From assembly GCF_900091455.1 (NCBI RefSeq), contig NZ_LT607412.1:6014001-6078000 (forward strand): a DNA stretch of 64,000 nucleotides, read 5' to 3'. The DNA comes from Micromonospora coriariae. Its GTDB lineage: Bacteria > Actinomycetota > Actinomycetes > Mycobacteriales > Micromonosporaceae. The notes below the pieces were generated by a model. It saw only the letters and a program-made list of their open reading frames with translations, was not told the origin of the DNA and did not search any database. Below, in pieces: positions 51,010 through 59,185 of the stretch. Position numbers and translations under genes: made by a program. Each line of letters starts with the position of its first letter. The stretch's first letter is position 1.

Positions 51010-51338
51010 TCGCGGTGCTGGCGTTGCTCGCCGGTGTGGTGCTCGGCGTGTGGCTCGATCCGACCGTGCCGACGGCGTTGCAGCCGTACCTGCCGATCGC
51101 GGTGGTGGCCGCGTTGGACGCGGTGTTCGGTGGGGTGCGGGCGAAGCTGGATCGGATCTTCGACGACAAGCAGTTCGTGGTGTCGTTCATCTCGAACGTG
51201 CTGGTCGCTGGTCTGATCGTGTATCTCGGTGACCAGTTGGGGGTGGGCGGTCAGTTGTCCACCGGTGTGGTGGTCGTGCTGGGGGTGCGCATCTTCGGCA
51301 ACGTGGCGGCGATCCGTCGGCACCTGTTCCGGGCGTAG
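51006..51338 (+). CDS. sbp: Small basic protein family (DUF1290, Rv1824-like)
   Basis: A 110-aa membrane protein with three helices: VLALLAGVVLGVWLDP, YLPIAVVAALDAVFGGVRAK and VVSFISNVLVAGLIVYLGDQLGV. The DAVFGGVRAKLD loop is the family hallmark. ATG overlaps the DUF881 stop by 4 nt (ATGA), and it is followed directly by another DUF881 gene, the same order as Rv1823-Rv1825. The biochemical role is not known. Confidence 0.92.
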   Translation: MIAVLALLAGVVLGVWLDPTVPTALQPYLPIAVVAALDAVFGGVRAKLDRIFDDKQFVVSFISNVLVAGLIVYLGDQLGVGGQLSTGVVVVLGVRIFGNVAAIRRHLFRA

Positions 51339-51349
51339 GTTTGTCAGCG

Positions 51350-52330
51350 ATGAGCGACGAGCAGACCGAGACGGGTACGGGGTGGCCGCAGCCGGCGGGT
51401 CCGGTGCGCCCGGGTGGGCCGGCCGGTGAGCCGGATCCGCGACCGGACGCGCCGGATCCGGACGAGTTGAGCCCGTTGGCGCCGCAGGGGCCGGCGGAGG
51501 GTGCGCCGGAGCCGCCGGATGAGGATTCGGCGGTGGCGTCGGTCGACGAGGGCGCTACGGCGGACCTGAGCGAGATGTCGGGGTCGGCTGAGGAGCCGGT
51601 GGCGTCGGCGAGGTCGCTGGCGTCGGGTCGGTTCCGGTGGAGCACGGCCGGGGTGATGATCGTGGCGCTGTTGGCGTTGCTGGGCTTCACGCTGGTGGTG
51701 CAGCTCAAGACCACGTCGACGGATCCGACGTTGGGGGCGACGCGGCAGGAGGACCTGGTGCGGATCCTGTCGGACCTGGATGCCCGGGAGAACCGGTTGC
51801 AGCAGGACATCCGGGCGTTGGAGGACAGCCAGCGGCAGTTGCGTTCGGGTGAGCAGGGGCGGCAGGCGGCGCTGGACGAGGCGACGCGGCGTGCGGACGA
51901 GTTGGGCATCTTGGCGGGGACGTTGCCGGCGACGGGGCCGGGCTTGACCGTGCGGTTCGACGCTGGCGGCGGTGAGCCGATCTCGGCGGACCAGGTGTTG
52001 GACGCGGTGCAGGAGCTACGGGGCGCGGGCGCGGAGGCGATGCAGATTTCCGGGAGTGATCGGGCGACGGCGCGGATCATCGCGTCGACCTACTTCCTGG
52101 ATGGGGAGAACGGGTCGTTGGTGGTGGAGGGGCGTCGGTTGGCGGCGCCGTACACGATCACGGTGATCGGTGATCCGGCGACGATGCGTACGGCGTTGAA
52201 CATTCCCGGTGGGGTGGTCGCGTCGGTCCAGCGTGACGGCGGTAACGTGACGGTTGAGGAGCGTGGGGTTGTCGAGATTTCGGCGCTGCACGCGCCGATC
52301 AAGCTGGAACACGCCCGTCCGGTCTCCTGA
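51350..52330 (+). CDS. DUF881 membrane protein 2 (Rv1825-like)
   Basis: A 326-aa protein with an acidic Pro/Ala-rich cytoplasmic region of about 90 residues, a membrane helix (AGVMIVALLALLGFTLVVQL) and a coiled coil (LVRILSDLDARENRLQQDIR). The DUF881 domain has DQVLDAVQELRGAGAEAMQI. It is a paralogue of the upstream DUF881 protein on the other side of the small basic protein gene. ATG 51350 was chosen, with AGGT 9 nt upstream. Confidence 0.88.
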   Translation: MSDEQTETGTGWPQPAGPVRPGGPAGEPDPRPDAPDPDELSPLAPQGPAEGAPEPPDEDSAVASVDEGATADLSEMSGSAEEPVASARSLASGRFRWSTAGVMIVALLALLGFTLVVQLKTTSTDPTLGATRQEDLVRILSDLDARENRLQQDIRALEDSQRQLRSGEQGRQAALDEATRRADELGILAGTLPATGPGLTVRFDAGGGEPISADQVLDAVQELRGAGAEAMQISGSDRATARIIASTYFLDGENGSLVVEGRRLAAPYTITVIGDPATMRTALNIPGGVVASVQRDGGNVTVEERGVVEISALHAPIKLEHARPVS

Positions 52331-52390
52331 CCGGCGCGGCCGCGCCGGGCCCGGGTGGTCCGGGGCACCGATGGATGAAGGACGCATCTG

Positions 52391-52771
52391 GTGATTCCCG
52401 AGGATCTGCGATACACCGCCGAGCACGAGTGGGTGGCGGGTGACGGCACCGGTTCGGTTCGGGTCGGCATCACGCACTTCGCGCAGGACGCGTTGGGTGA
52501 CATCGTGTACGTGCAGCTGCCCGAGGCTGGTGCGGTGGTGGCGGCCGGTGACTCGTTGGGTGAGATCGAGTCGACCAAGAGCGTGTCGGAGATCTACGCC
52601 CCGGTGGCCGGTACGGTGGCGGCGCGCAACGAGGCGCTGGGGGACACGCCTGAGCTGATCAACACGGAGCCGTATGGTGCGGGTTGGTTGGTGGAGATCA
52701 CCCCGAATGATCCGACCGCGGTGGACGGGTTGCTGACGGCGGGCGCGTACCGCAAGATCACCGAAGGCTGA
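52391..52771 (+). CDS. gcvH: Glycine cleavage system H protein
   Basis: A 126-aa lipoyl carrier. It starts MIPEDLRYTAEHEWV. The lipoylated residue is K63 in GEIESTKSVSEIYAP, and the end has YGAGWLVEI. It shuttles the aminomethyl group between GcvP, GcvT and GcvL. GTG 52391 follows GAAGGACG. GcvP is encoded 8.7 kb downstream and is preceded by a glycine riboswitch; gcvT is not in the window. It corresponds to Rv1826. Confidence 0.97.
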   Translation: MIPEDLRYTAEHEWVAGDGTGSVRVGITHFAQDALGDIVYVQLPEAGAVVAAGDSLGEIESTKSVSEIYAPVAGTVAARNEALGDTPELINTEPYGAGWLVEITPNDPTAVDGLLTAGAYRKITEG

Positions 52772-52812
52772 GTGTGCTTGATCCGGTGCGTGGGATGTCT
52801 GCGCGCGTCCGG

Positions 52813-52841
52813 TTGCCCTGCATTTCGGCGCTGGCTAGGCT
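52813..52841 (+). promoter_or_regulatory. Promoter of the garA-merR unit
   Basis: TTGCCC, a 17-nt spacer and TAGGCT lie in the 214-nt gap between gcvH and garA. Transcription should begin near 52848. The leader contains a 9-bp hairpin with GCCGCCGGG and CCCGGCGGC arms (about 52909-52935), 50 nt before the garA start. Confidence 0.6.
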
Positions 52842-52985
52842 CGCCCAGTCGACCGAGAACCCAATAGTTGAGCGTTGCGGAATTGCCTTCCCGGGCACGG
52901 GGAGCCAGCCGCCGGGTGTTCAAGTGCCCGGCGGCCAGACCCGCCATTACCCGACGCCGACCGAACAGATCCGTGAGGTGGTCCC

Positions 52986-53438
52986 ATGACGCGCCCAGAC
53001 GACGAGTTCCCCCCGCTCGACGTCACTTCGACGCTCAATCTCGGTTCGCTCGACGAAGTGCTGGAGGGGCCGGACACCGATGTGGTGCCGAGCCGGATGT
53101 CCGGTTCGTTGCCGCCGGGTATGGCGCTGCTGGTGGTTCGTCGCGGCCCGAATGCGGGTGCCCGGTTCCTGTTGGACCACGATGTGACGACGAGTGGCCG
53201 GCACCCGGACAGTGACATCTTCCTCGACGACGTGACGGTGTCGCGGCGGCACGCGGAGTTCCACCGTGACGGTGGCACGTTCACGGTGCGGGACGTTGGC
53301 AGCCTCAACGGCACGTACGTGAATCGTGAGCGGGTCGAGGCGGCCACGTTGAGCAATGGTGACGAGGTTCAGATCGGTAAGTTCCGGGTGGTGTTCATCG
53401 CCGGTCCGCGCCCGGAGGAGGAGGCCGGCCGGGGGTGA
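52986..53438 (+). CDS. garA: FHA-domain regulator GarA
   Basis: A 150-aa protein with a disordered N-terminus and a C-terminal FHA domain: LLVVRRGPNAGARFLLDHDV, GRHPDSDIFLDDVTVSRRHA and GSLNGTYVNRE. Residues that bind phospho-Thr are kept. In M. tuberculosis, GarA (Rv1827) is phosphorylated on an ETTS motif by PknB/PknG and controls 2-oxoglutarate dehydrogenase and glutamate metabolism. Here the N-terminal region reads LDVTSTLNLGSLDEVL, so the phosphoacceptor context differs. The kinase at 6.1-7.5 kb is a candidate writer, by inference. Confidence 0.94.
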   Translation: MTRPDDEFPPLDVTSTLNLGSLDEVLEGPDTDVVPSRMSGSLPPGMALLVVRRGPNAGARFLLDHDVTTSGRHPDSDIFLDDVTVSRRHAEFHRDGGTFTVRDVGSLNGTYVNRERVEAATLSNGDEVQIGKFRVVFIAGPRPEEEAGRG

Positions 53439-54190
53439 ACGAGCCTGCGGCCTCCACGCCACCCGGGGCGGCCCGGTCCCAGCCGCTGATGAGCATCGGT
53501 GAGGTGCTGGGGCAGTTGCGGGTGGATTTCCCGGACACGACGATTTCGAAGCTGCGGTTCCTCGAGGCCGAGGGGCTGGTCGAGCCGCAGCGGACGGCGG
53601 CGGGTTACCGGAAGTACAGCTGGGACGATGTGGCGCGGTTGCGGTTCGTGTTGACCGCGCAGCGGGACAAGTACCTGCCGTTGCGGGTGATCCGTGAGCA
53701 GTTGGCGGAGTGGGACTCGTCCGGTGAGCAGCCGGGGCGGTCGCGGCCGGCGTTGGTCGCGGTGGGCCCTGATGGTGCGGTGCCGGGTCGGGAGTCGGCG
53801 GAGCCGGCCGAGTCGTCGCAGGTGCGGCTCGGCCGGGCTGATCTGGTTGCGCGCAGTGGGATCGACGAGTCGACGTTGGCCGAGCTGGAGCGCCTGGGTG
53901 TGCTGGTGTCGGATCCGCCGGGGTGGTATGACGGCGATGCCTTGATCATCGCGTCGGCGGTGGCGGGTTTGGCGGCGTACGGGTTGGAGCCGCGGCATCT
54001 GCGGGGTTACCGGACGGCGGCGGACCGTGAGGTCGGGTTGTTCGCGCAGTTGGTGGCGCCGTTGGCGCGGCAGAGTGATCCGGCGGCGCGGGCGCGGGCG
54101 GCGGAGACGGCGCGGGAGTTGGTGGCGTTGTCGGAGCAGTTGCACGCCGCGTTGGTGCGGGTGGGATTGCGCTCGACGTTGGGTCGGTGA
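53435..54190 (+). CDS. MerR-family regulator 1 (Rv1828-like)
   Basis: A 251-aa protein. The MerR DNA-binding domain is SIGEVLGQLRVDFPDTTISK, LRFLEAEGLVEPQRT and YRKYSWDDVARLRFVLTAQR. A middle linker and a helical C-terminal domain (SGIDESTLAELERLGVLVSD, then YGLEPRHLRGYRTAADREVG) follow. It overlaps garA by 4 nt (GTGA) and is co-transcribed. The M. tuberculosis equivalent is a dimeric MerR regulator; its targets here are unknown. No metal-binding cysteines are present, so it is not a metal sensor. Confidence 0.93.
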   Translation: MNEPAASTPPGAARSQPLMSIGEVLGQLRVDFPDTTISKLRFLEAEGLVEPQRTAAGYRKYSWDDVARLRFVLTAQRDKYLPLRVIREQLAEWDSSGEQPGRSRPALVAVGPDGAVPGRESAEPAESSQVRLGRADLVARSGIDESTLAELERLGVLVSDPPGWYDGDALIIASAVAGLAAYGLEPRHLRGYRTAADREVGLFAQLVAPLARQSDPAARARAAETARELVALSEQLHAALVRVGLRSTLGR

Positions 54191-54374
54191 GGGGCCCGGC
54201 GGGTGGCGGCTGAGCGGAAAGATCTCTTCCGGGAAGCGTGCCGTAGGCTTGCCGGGGTAACCCCTTTCTGGCGCGGGCGTGGTGCTGTAGCGCATGGGAC
54301 GGCCGTGTCGCGGTCCGTGTACCGTGCAGGGAAGGGCGCGGTGCGGCGTAGGTGACAACGACACGGAGGCGGCG

Positions 54375-54839
54375 GTGCGCGAGCTGAGCGTGGTCGGAGT
54401 TCGGGTGGAGCTGCCCAGCAACCAGCCGATCGTCCTGCTCAGGGAGGTCGAGGGCGACCGCTATCTGCCGATCTGGATCGGCGCGGTCGAGGCCACGGCT
54501 ATCGCTTATGAGCAGCAGGGGGTCAAGCCGGCCCGACCGTTGACGCATGATCTTCTGCGGGACGTGTTGGCGGCGTTGCAGGCGCCTTTGCAGGCGGTGG
54601 AGATCACCGAGCTCAAGGAGAACGTCTTCTACGCGGATCTGTTGATCGGCGACGGGGTGCGGGTGTCGGCGCGGCCGAGCGATTCGATCGCGTTGGCGTT
54701 GCGGGTCGGTGCGCCGATTCGTTGTGCCGAGCAGGTCCTCAGCGAAGCGGGGATCGTCATCCCCGATGAGCAGGAGGACGAGGTGGAGAAGTTCCGCGAG
54801 TTCCTGGAGCAGGTGCGTCCGGAGGACTTCGCGGGCTGA
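54375..54839 (+). CDS. Bifunctional nuclease family protein (DUF151, Rv1829-like)
   Basis: A 154-aa protein with the DUF151/BFN fold: RELSVVGVRVELPSNQPIVL, YLPIWIGAVEATAIA, LTHDLLRDVLAALQ, FYADLLIGDG and SARPSDSIALALRVGAPI. Plant members show RNase/DNase activity; bacterial function is unclear. GTG 54375 follows CGGAGG. The upstream open frame is discarded because the domain begins here. A -10 box TAGGCT at about 54244 may start the transcript. It keeps the order of Rv1828-Rv1830. Confidence 0.93.
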   Translation: MRELSVVGVRVELPSNQPIVLLREVEGDRYLPIWIGAVEATAIAYEQQGVKPARPLTHDLLRDVLAALQAPLQAVEITELKENVFYADLLIGDGVRVSARPSDSIALALRVGAPIRCAEQVLSEAGIVIPDEQEDEVEKFREFLEQVRPEDFAG

Positions 54840-55033
54840 GCCGGTCTGCCCGGTCTTTCGTGCGGCGTCACGGTGGGTGATCCTTGGCGCTCTGGTGATC
54901 TTTCTCGGTGGCTGCGCGGCGTGTCGCGTCGGTTCCTCCGTGGTAACCCCTGAGGGTGGCGATAGGGTTGCCGTGTCGAGGGGTGCGCGTCCCGGAAACG
55001 ACGCGTCGCCACACTGACGGGGAGGTTGTCCGG

Positions 55034-55630
55034 ATGCACGAGCCACGGGATCCTGATCCGGGTACGGAGTTGGACGAGCCGGGTGTGGCGTCGCCGGGTG
55101 TGGCGACTGAGGGTGACGGTTCGGTGGGCTACCGGGGTGTGACGGCGTGTCACGCGGTGGGCATCAGTTACCGGCAGTTGGATTACTGGGCGCGGACGGC
55201 GCTGGTGGTGCCGAGCGTGCGGGACGCCTCGGGTTCGGGGACGCAGCGGTTGTACTCGTTCCGTGACCTGGTGGTGTTGAAGGTCGTGAAGCGGTTGTTG
55301 GACGCGGGGGTGTCCCTGCAGAACATCCGCAAGGCGATCGAGGCGCTGCGGTCGCGTGGGGTGGAGGACCTGGCTGGCATCACGCTGATCTCCGATGGGA
55401 CGACGGTGTACGAGTGCCGGTCCCCGGAGGAGGTGGTCGACCTGTTGCAGGGCGGCCAGGGCGTGTTCGGGATCGCGATCGGTGGGGCGTTCAAGGAGAT
55501 CCAGGGTTCGTTGTCGCATCTGCCGGCTGAGCCGGCGACGAGCGGCCCGGTGGAGCCGGTGGTGGCGTCGGGGTCGGATCCGGTGGGCGACGAGTTGGCG
55601 GCGCGGCGGGCGCGGCGCCGGGCCGGCTGA
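55034..55630 (+). CDS. MerR-family regulator 2 (Rv1830-like)
   Basis: A 198-aa protein. After a 30-residue acidic lead comes the MerR domain: YRGVTACHAVGISYRQLDYW, ARTALVVPSVRDASGSGTQR, YSFRDLVVLKVVKRLLDAGV and LQNIRKAIEALRSRG. The C-terminal ligand-like part has DGTTVYECRSPEEVVDLLQG. ATG 55034 follows GGGGAGG. A real intrinsic terminator with a T tract follows. In mycobacteria the equivalent gene is linked to control of cell division or growth; the function here is not proven. Confidence 0.93.
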   Translation: MHEPRDPDPGTELDEPGVASPGVATEGDGSVGYRGVTACHAVGISYRQLDYWARTALVVPSVRDASGSGTQRLYSFRDLVVLKVVKRLLDAGVSLQNIRKAIEALRSRGVEDLAGITLISDGTTVYECRSPEEVVDLLQGGQGVFGIAIGGAFKEIQGSLSHLPAEPATSGPVEPVVASGSDPVGDELAARRARRRAG

Positions 55631-55646
55631 GGGCTGGTTGGGCCGC

Positions 55647-55686
55647 CCGGGCTGTCGACTCGCCCGGTTTTCATGTTTATTTTTTT
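55647..55686 (+). terminator. Intrinsic terminator with T tract
   Basis: CCGGGC/GCCCGG stem with a 9-nt loop, followed by TTTTCATGTTTATTTTTTT. This is one of very few T-rich runs in the window, and the best Rho-independent terminator here. It ends the pgsA2-garA-merR locus. Confidence 0.8.
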
Positions 55687-55985
55687 CGCTGCCGGTCGGT
55701 GACTGCGCGTCAGGTCGGTGGTTCCTCGCTGCCCGGTGGGCACCGTAGTGATCCACAGTGAGTGTCGGGGCGGTTGCCGACTGTGGACGGCGCTGTCGGC
55801 TGTGATGACGCTCTGTGGCGGATTGTTGTCGGGAATCCGATAGGGGGGCGCTCGCCGGACCGCGTCGACACGCTATGGTCGCCCACGGTCCCCGGTGTGG
55901 CGCCGTGGCATGACGATGTCGCTCCGGTGGTCCACTGCCCCTCCGCGCTGACCCCGCGCGACTGTCCATCCCGGAAGGAACGACC
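55687..55985 (+). promoter_or_regulatory. Promoter region of the haemoglobin operon
   Basis: About 300 nt without genes. TATGGT at about 55872-55877 is the best -10 candidate, placing the start near 55884 and a 100-nt leader. GGAAGGAACGACC precedes the GTG. Palindromic fragments such as GTGGTCCAC are present. No NsrR-type site was recognised. Confidence 0.4.
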
Positions 55986-56384
55986 GTGACGGTTACCGAA
56001 GAAACCGCTCCCGCCTCGCACTACGACCGCATCGGCGGTGCCAGTTCGGTCAAGGCGGCCGTGGAGCTGTTCTACGACAAGGTGCTCGTCGACCCGGCGC
56101 TGGCGGGTTACTTCGCCGATGTGAACATGCCGGGTCAGCGGCGGCACCTGACGTTGATGTTGACCGCGGTGCTGGGCGGTCCGAACGAGTACGCCGGCCG
56201 CGGGTTGGCCGAGGCGCACCAGCCGCTGAACATTCCGGTGGAGCACTACGTCAAGGTGGGTGAGCACCTGATCGTGACGCTGACCGAGCTGGGTGTGCCG
56301 GCGGACATCCTGGCCGACGTGCAGACGGTGCTGGGGCAGGTGCAGGACCAGGTGGTGGCCGCCGGGAACCGTCCGGGCGTCTGA
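55986..56384 (+). CDS. glbN: Truncated haemoglobin, group I (trHbN-like)
   Basis: A 132-aa globin: SHYDRIGGASSVKAAVELFY (Tyr B10 region), VLVDPALAGYFADVNM, RHLTLMLTAVLGGP and proximal His in AEAHQPLNIP. In mycobacteria trHbN converts NO to nitrate. GTG start follows GGAAGGAA. It lies 2 nt before the flavohaemoprotein gene, so both globins are made from one mRNA, suggesting a NO-detoxifying operon. The pre-A segment is present but short. Confidence 0.94.
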   Translation: MTVTEETAPASHYDRIGGASSVKAAVELFYDKVLVDPALAGYFADVNMPGQRRHLTLMLTAVLGGPNEYAGRGLAEAHQPLNIPVEHYVKVGEHLIVTLTELGVPADILADVQTVLGQVQDQVVAAGNRPGV

Positions 56385-56386
56385 CC

Positions 56387-57565
56387 GTGGACGCGGCTCG
56401 ACTCAAGCAGAGTTGGTCCCTGGTCGCCGGGCACGGCGACCAGGTGCCGCTCTATTTCTATTCGACGTTGTTCCTGTCTCATCCCGAGACGCGGCAGATG
56501 TTCCCGACGAACATGGCCGGGCAGCGGGACCGGCTGGTGACCGCGCTCGGGCACATCGTGTCCAACGTGGACCAGGTGGATCATCTGATGGGTTTCCTGC
56601 GGGACCTCGGCGCGGACCACCGCAAGTTCGCGGTCCGCGCGGAGCACTACCCGGCGGTCGGTGAGGCGCTGCTGGCGACGTTGCAGCACTTCCTGGCCGA
56701 GCAGTGGACCGAGGAGTTGGCGCAGGACTGGGCGGCCGCGTACGGGCTGGTCGCGCAGGTGATGATGGAGGCCGCGCAGGCCGCGGAGACGGTGAATCCG
56801 CCGTGGTGGGTGGCGGAGATCGTCGCGCACGAGCGGCGGGCGTTCGACGTGGCGGTGCTGACGGTGCGCCCGCAGTACCTGCTGCCGTTCACTCCGGGTC
56901 AGTCGATCGGGGTGTCGCATCCGTCGGTGCGCTCGTGGCGGTACTACTCGCCGGCGAACGCGCCGCGCACGGACGGCACCCTGGAGTTGCACGTGCGGGC
57001 CGCGCCGGGTGGCGCGGTGTCCTCGCGGCTGGTGTACGGCTCGGCGGTGGGTGACGGCATCCACCTGGCGGCGCCGGTGGGGGATCGGCTGTCGTTGTGG
57101 GCGGCGGGTTCCAGTGACCTGCTGCTGCTGGCGGCGGGCACCGGCTGGGCGCCGGTGAAGGCGTTGGTGGAGCAGGTCGCCGCGGAGGGTTCCCGCCGGC
57201 GGGTGGACCTGTATGTGGGGGCCCGCTCCCGCAGCGAGTTCTACGACAGCGACGCGATCGACAAGTTGGCGTCGTCGTACCCGTGGTTGACGGTGACCTA
57301 CGTGGTGGGTGCCGACCTGAACCGGTCGGGGGAGTTCGTGCACGCCGTGGACCGGGCGTTGGCCGACGGTGACTGGCGCTCCCGGCACGTGTACGTGTGC
57401 GGGTCGGACGAGATGGTTTCGCATGCGGTGCAGACGTTGGTCCGGGCGGGTTACCACTCGGATCAGGTGCACCACGAGGGCCTGGGCAAGCACTGGTACG
57501 GCCCGGCCTGGCGTACGGCGGTGGAGCAGTCGACCGCCGGTGACAATTCCGGAGGTGTTCGGTGA
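56387..57565 (+). CDS. hmp: Flavohaemoprotein (globin-FAD-NAD)
   Basis: A 392-aa three-domain protein. The globin domain (residues 1-135) has the proximal His in LGADHRKFAVRAEHYP. The FAD domain includes SWRYYSPAN (RxYS motif). The NAD domain has LLLAAGTGWAPVKALV and HVYVCGSDEMV. Such proteins oxidise NO with O2 and NADH. The FAD motif resembles the group II actinobacterial flavohaemoproteins that differ from E. coli Hmp, so the true role may involve lactate or quinones. It overlaps the next gene by 4 nt (GTGA). Confidence 0.92.
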   Translation: MDAARLKQSWSLVAGHGDQVPLYFYSTLFLSHPETRQMFPTNMAGQRDRLVTALGHIVSNVDQVDHLMGFLRDLGADHRKFAVRAEHYPAVGEALLATLQHFLAEQWTEELAQDWAAAYGLVAQVMMEAAQAAETVNPPWWVAEIVAHERRAFDVAVLTVRPQYLLPFTPGQSIGVSHPSVRSWRYYSPANAPRTDGTLELHVRAAPGGAVSSRLVYGSAVGDGIHLAAPVGDRLSLWAAGSSDLLLLAAGTGWAPVKALVEQVAAEGSRRRVDLYVGARSRSEFYDSDAIDKLASSYPWLTVTYVVGADLNRSGEFVHAVDRALADGDWRSRHVYVCGSDEMVSHAVQTLVRAGYHSDQVHHEGLGKHWYGPAWRTAVEQSTAGDNSGGVR

Positions 57566-58260
57566 GCGCGACCCCGATCAGCCGGTACGACGGTGTGCAG
57601 ATCGCCGGCGGTGTGCAGGTGCGGATGACCGCGGACCGGGTCCGGCGGTGGGAGTTCGGCACGGCGTCGTTCGGCCGGCGTGGTTATGACAACGCCGACG
57701 TGGACCGGTTCCGGGTGCAGGTCGCCGATGAGCTGGACCTGTTGGCGACGCAGGTCGCGCACCTGCGCGCGGAGAACGAGCGGCTCAACGACCGGGTGGA
57801 GCTGCACCGGCACGGTGTGATTCCGAGTACCGGCGCGGCGGCGAAAATGCCGGCGGCCAAGGAGGTGAATCTGCTCTCCGCGGCGCAACGGGAGGCGGAG
57901 CAGATCATCGCGCAGGCGCACGACTACGCGCGGCGGGTCGCCGAGTACGCCCGGGTGCAGTACGAGAGCTACATGCAGGCGGCCGCGGAGGAGGCGAAGC
58001 AGGAGGCCGAGCGGGCGGTGGCGGATTACCGCAGCTCGGCCGGGTCGAGCTTCGACGACACGGTGGCCACCCGGGAGGCGTTGCGGATCTTCGGCGAGAT
58101 GATGGTGTCGCACATGCAGGCGGCGGCGCGGCATCTCGACGACGGCAGCGAGCAGTTGGCCCGCACCATGGACCGGATCGCGAAGGAGACGCCGGGGGCG
58201 CCGTTCGCGGTCGGCGCGGCGGGGCAGACGGCGCTGCCACGGCACCAGCAGCAGAGGTGA
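57562..58260 (+). CDS. DivIVA-domain coiled-coil protein
   Basis: A 232-aa protein. A DivIVA-like N-terminal segment (WEFGTASFGRRGYDNADVDR) is followed by long coiled coils (VAHLRAENERLNDRVELHRH, SAAQREAEQIIAQAHDYARR, YESYMQAAAEEAKQEAERAV). Such proteins bind the membrane and organise polar growth or septation. It is translationally coupled to the flavohaemoprotein, an unexpected partnership. A 42-bp perfect palindrome right after the stop ends the operon. Confidence 0.85.
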   Translation: MSATPISRYDGVQIAGGVQVRMTADRVRRWEFGTASFGRRGYDNADVDRFRVQVADELDLLATQVAHLRAENERLNDRVELHRHGVIPSTGAAAKMPAAKEVNLLSAAQREAEQIIAQAHDYARRVAEYARVQYESYMQAAAEEAKQEAERAVADYRSSAGSSFDDTVATREALRIFGEMMVSHMQAAARHLDDGSEQLARTMDRIAKETPGAPFAVGAAGQTALPRHQQQR

Positions 58261-58302
58261 CGCCCGGGTGGGGTCCGCCGCGCGGCGGACCCCACCCGGG
58301 CG
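58261..58302. terminator. Perfect 42-bp palindrome / terminator
   Basis: Bases 58261-58302 are identical to their reverse complement (arms begin CGCCCGGGTGGGGTCC). They start at the base after the DivIVA-like stop. The stem has 20 or more GC-rich pairs. It is probably the operon terminator. Confidence 0.8.
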
Positions 58303-58326
58303 GGCGTCGGTCGTGCCGCGGTCAGC

Positions 58327-58467
58327 TGAGGCGTTCGTCGAGGTGGAACGTTACCTGCGCGCCGGCCTCGTGAAGGCGCCGTCCTTCTCGATCGGCGCGG
58401 TGAAACGGTGGTCCAGTGCCTGCGCGGGCAGTGCTCTCCTCGCGTCGGTGCGGCGGTGGGCCCGCCG
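58327..58467 (-). pseudogene. Possible remnant of a frameshifted coding region
   Basis: On the minus strand two adjacent frames read like one protein: QALDHRFTAPIEKDGAF, then in the next frame HEAGAQVTFHLDERLS followed by a stop. Joining them needs one frameshift near 58370-58375. No upstream start or ribosome site is visible. This is weak evidence, from composition only. Confidence 0.25.
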
Positions 58468-59145
58468 TCAGGGTGTGCCGGGTCGCGCTCCGGCGGTGAT
58501 GGCGCGGACGGCGTCGGTGATCGGTGTCGGCCCGTTGACCAGTTCCAGGGTTTCACCGGCGGTGCGTGGTGCGTCGAGCAGCGCGACGAGCACCAGGGCG
58601 ACGTCGGCGCGGGTGACCGCGCCCCGCCCGGCGTGTGCGGCGAGGGTGACGCGTCCGGTGGGTTCGTCGTCGGTGAGCCGGCCGGGTCGCAGCACCGTCC
58701 AGTCCAGGTCGCGGGCGCGCAGGTCGTCTTCGGCGGCCCGCTTGGCGCGCAGGTACGCCGCCCACACGTCGTCGGTGCCGGCGGCCGGTGGGTCGTCCAC
58801 GCCCATGGAGGAGACCAGCAGGTAGCGGCGGACACCGGCGTGGGTGGCGGCGTCGGCGAGCAGCGCGGCGGCGGCCCGGTCGACGGTGTCCTTGCGGGCG
58901 GCGCCGCTGCCGGGGCCGGCGCCCGCGGCGAAGATCACCGCGTCGGCGCCGTCGAGGTGGGCGGCGAGGTCGGTGACGTCGGTGCGTTCCAGGTCGCAGA
59001 CAATCGGGGTGGCGCCGGCGGCGCGCAGCGCGGCGGCCTGGTCGGGGTTGCGGATCAGGCCGACGGCGGTGTCGCCGCGCGCGGCGAGGGAACGCTCCAG
59101 CAGCAGGGCGATCTTGCCGTGACCTCCGGCGATGACAACACGCAT
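58468..59145 (-). CDS. NAD(P)-binding SDR-family protein (atypical, NmrA/HSCARG-like)
   Basis: A 225-aa Rossmann protein: N-terminal RVVIAGGHGKIALLLERSLA (GxxGxxx variant), VCDLERTDVTDLA, DAVIFAAGAGPGSG, LLVSSMGVDDP and TVLRPGRLTDDEPTG. It lacks the YxxxK catalytic pair of classical SDRs (AYLRAKRAAED at that place). It is probably a redox-sensing or sugar-epimerase-like member. It is divergent from the MerR-PP2C gene, whose operator lies in the shared 114 nt, and so could be its target. Confidence 0.88.
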   Translation of the reverse strand: MRVVIAGGHGKIALLLERSLAARGDTAVGLIRNPDQAAALRAAGATPIVCDLERTDVTDLAAHLDGADAVIFAAGAGPGSGAARKDTVDRAAAALLADAATHAGVRRYLLVSSMGVDDPPAAGTDDVWAAYLRAKRAAEDDLRARDLDWTVLRPGRLTDDEPTGRVTLAAHAGRGAVTRADVALVLVALLDAPRTAGETLELVNGPTPITDAVRAITAGARPGTP

Positions 59146-59185
59146 GCGCCCAACCTACCGGCGGCGCGCGGCGGCTCGGGTCCCC

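Noticed and set aside
52774..52989. Open frame between gcvH and garA
   Set aside because: It covers the promoter and leader of garA, and the composition is not protein-like.
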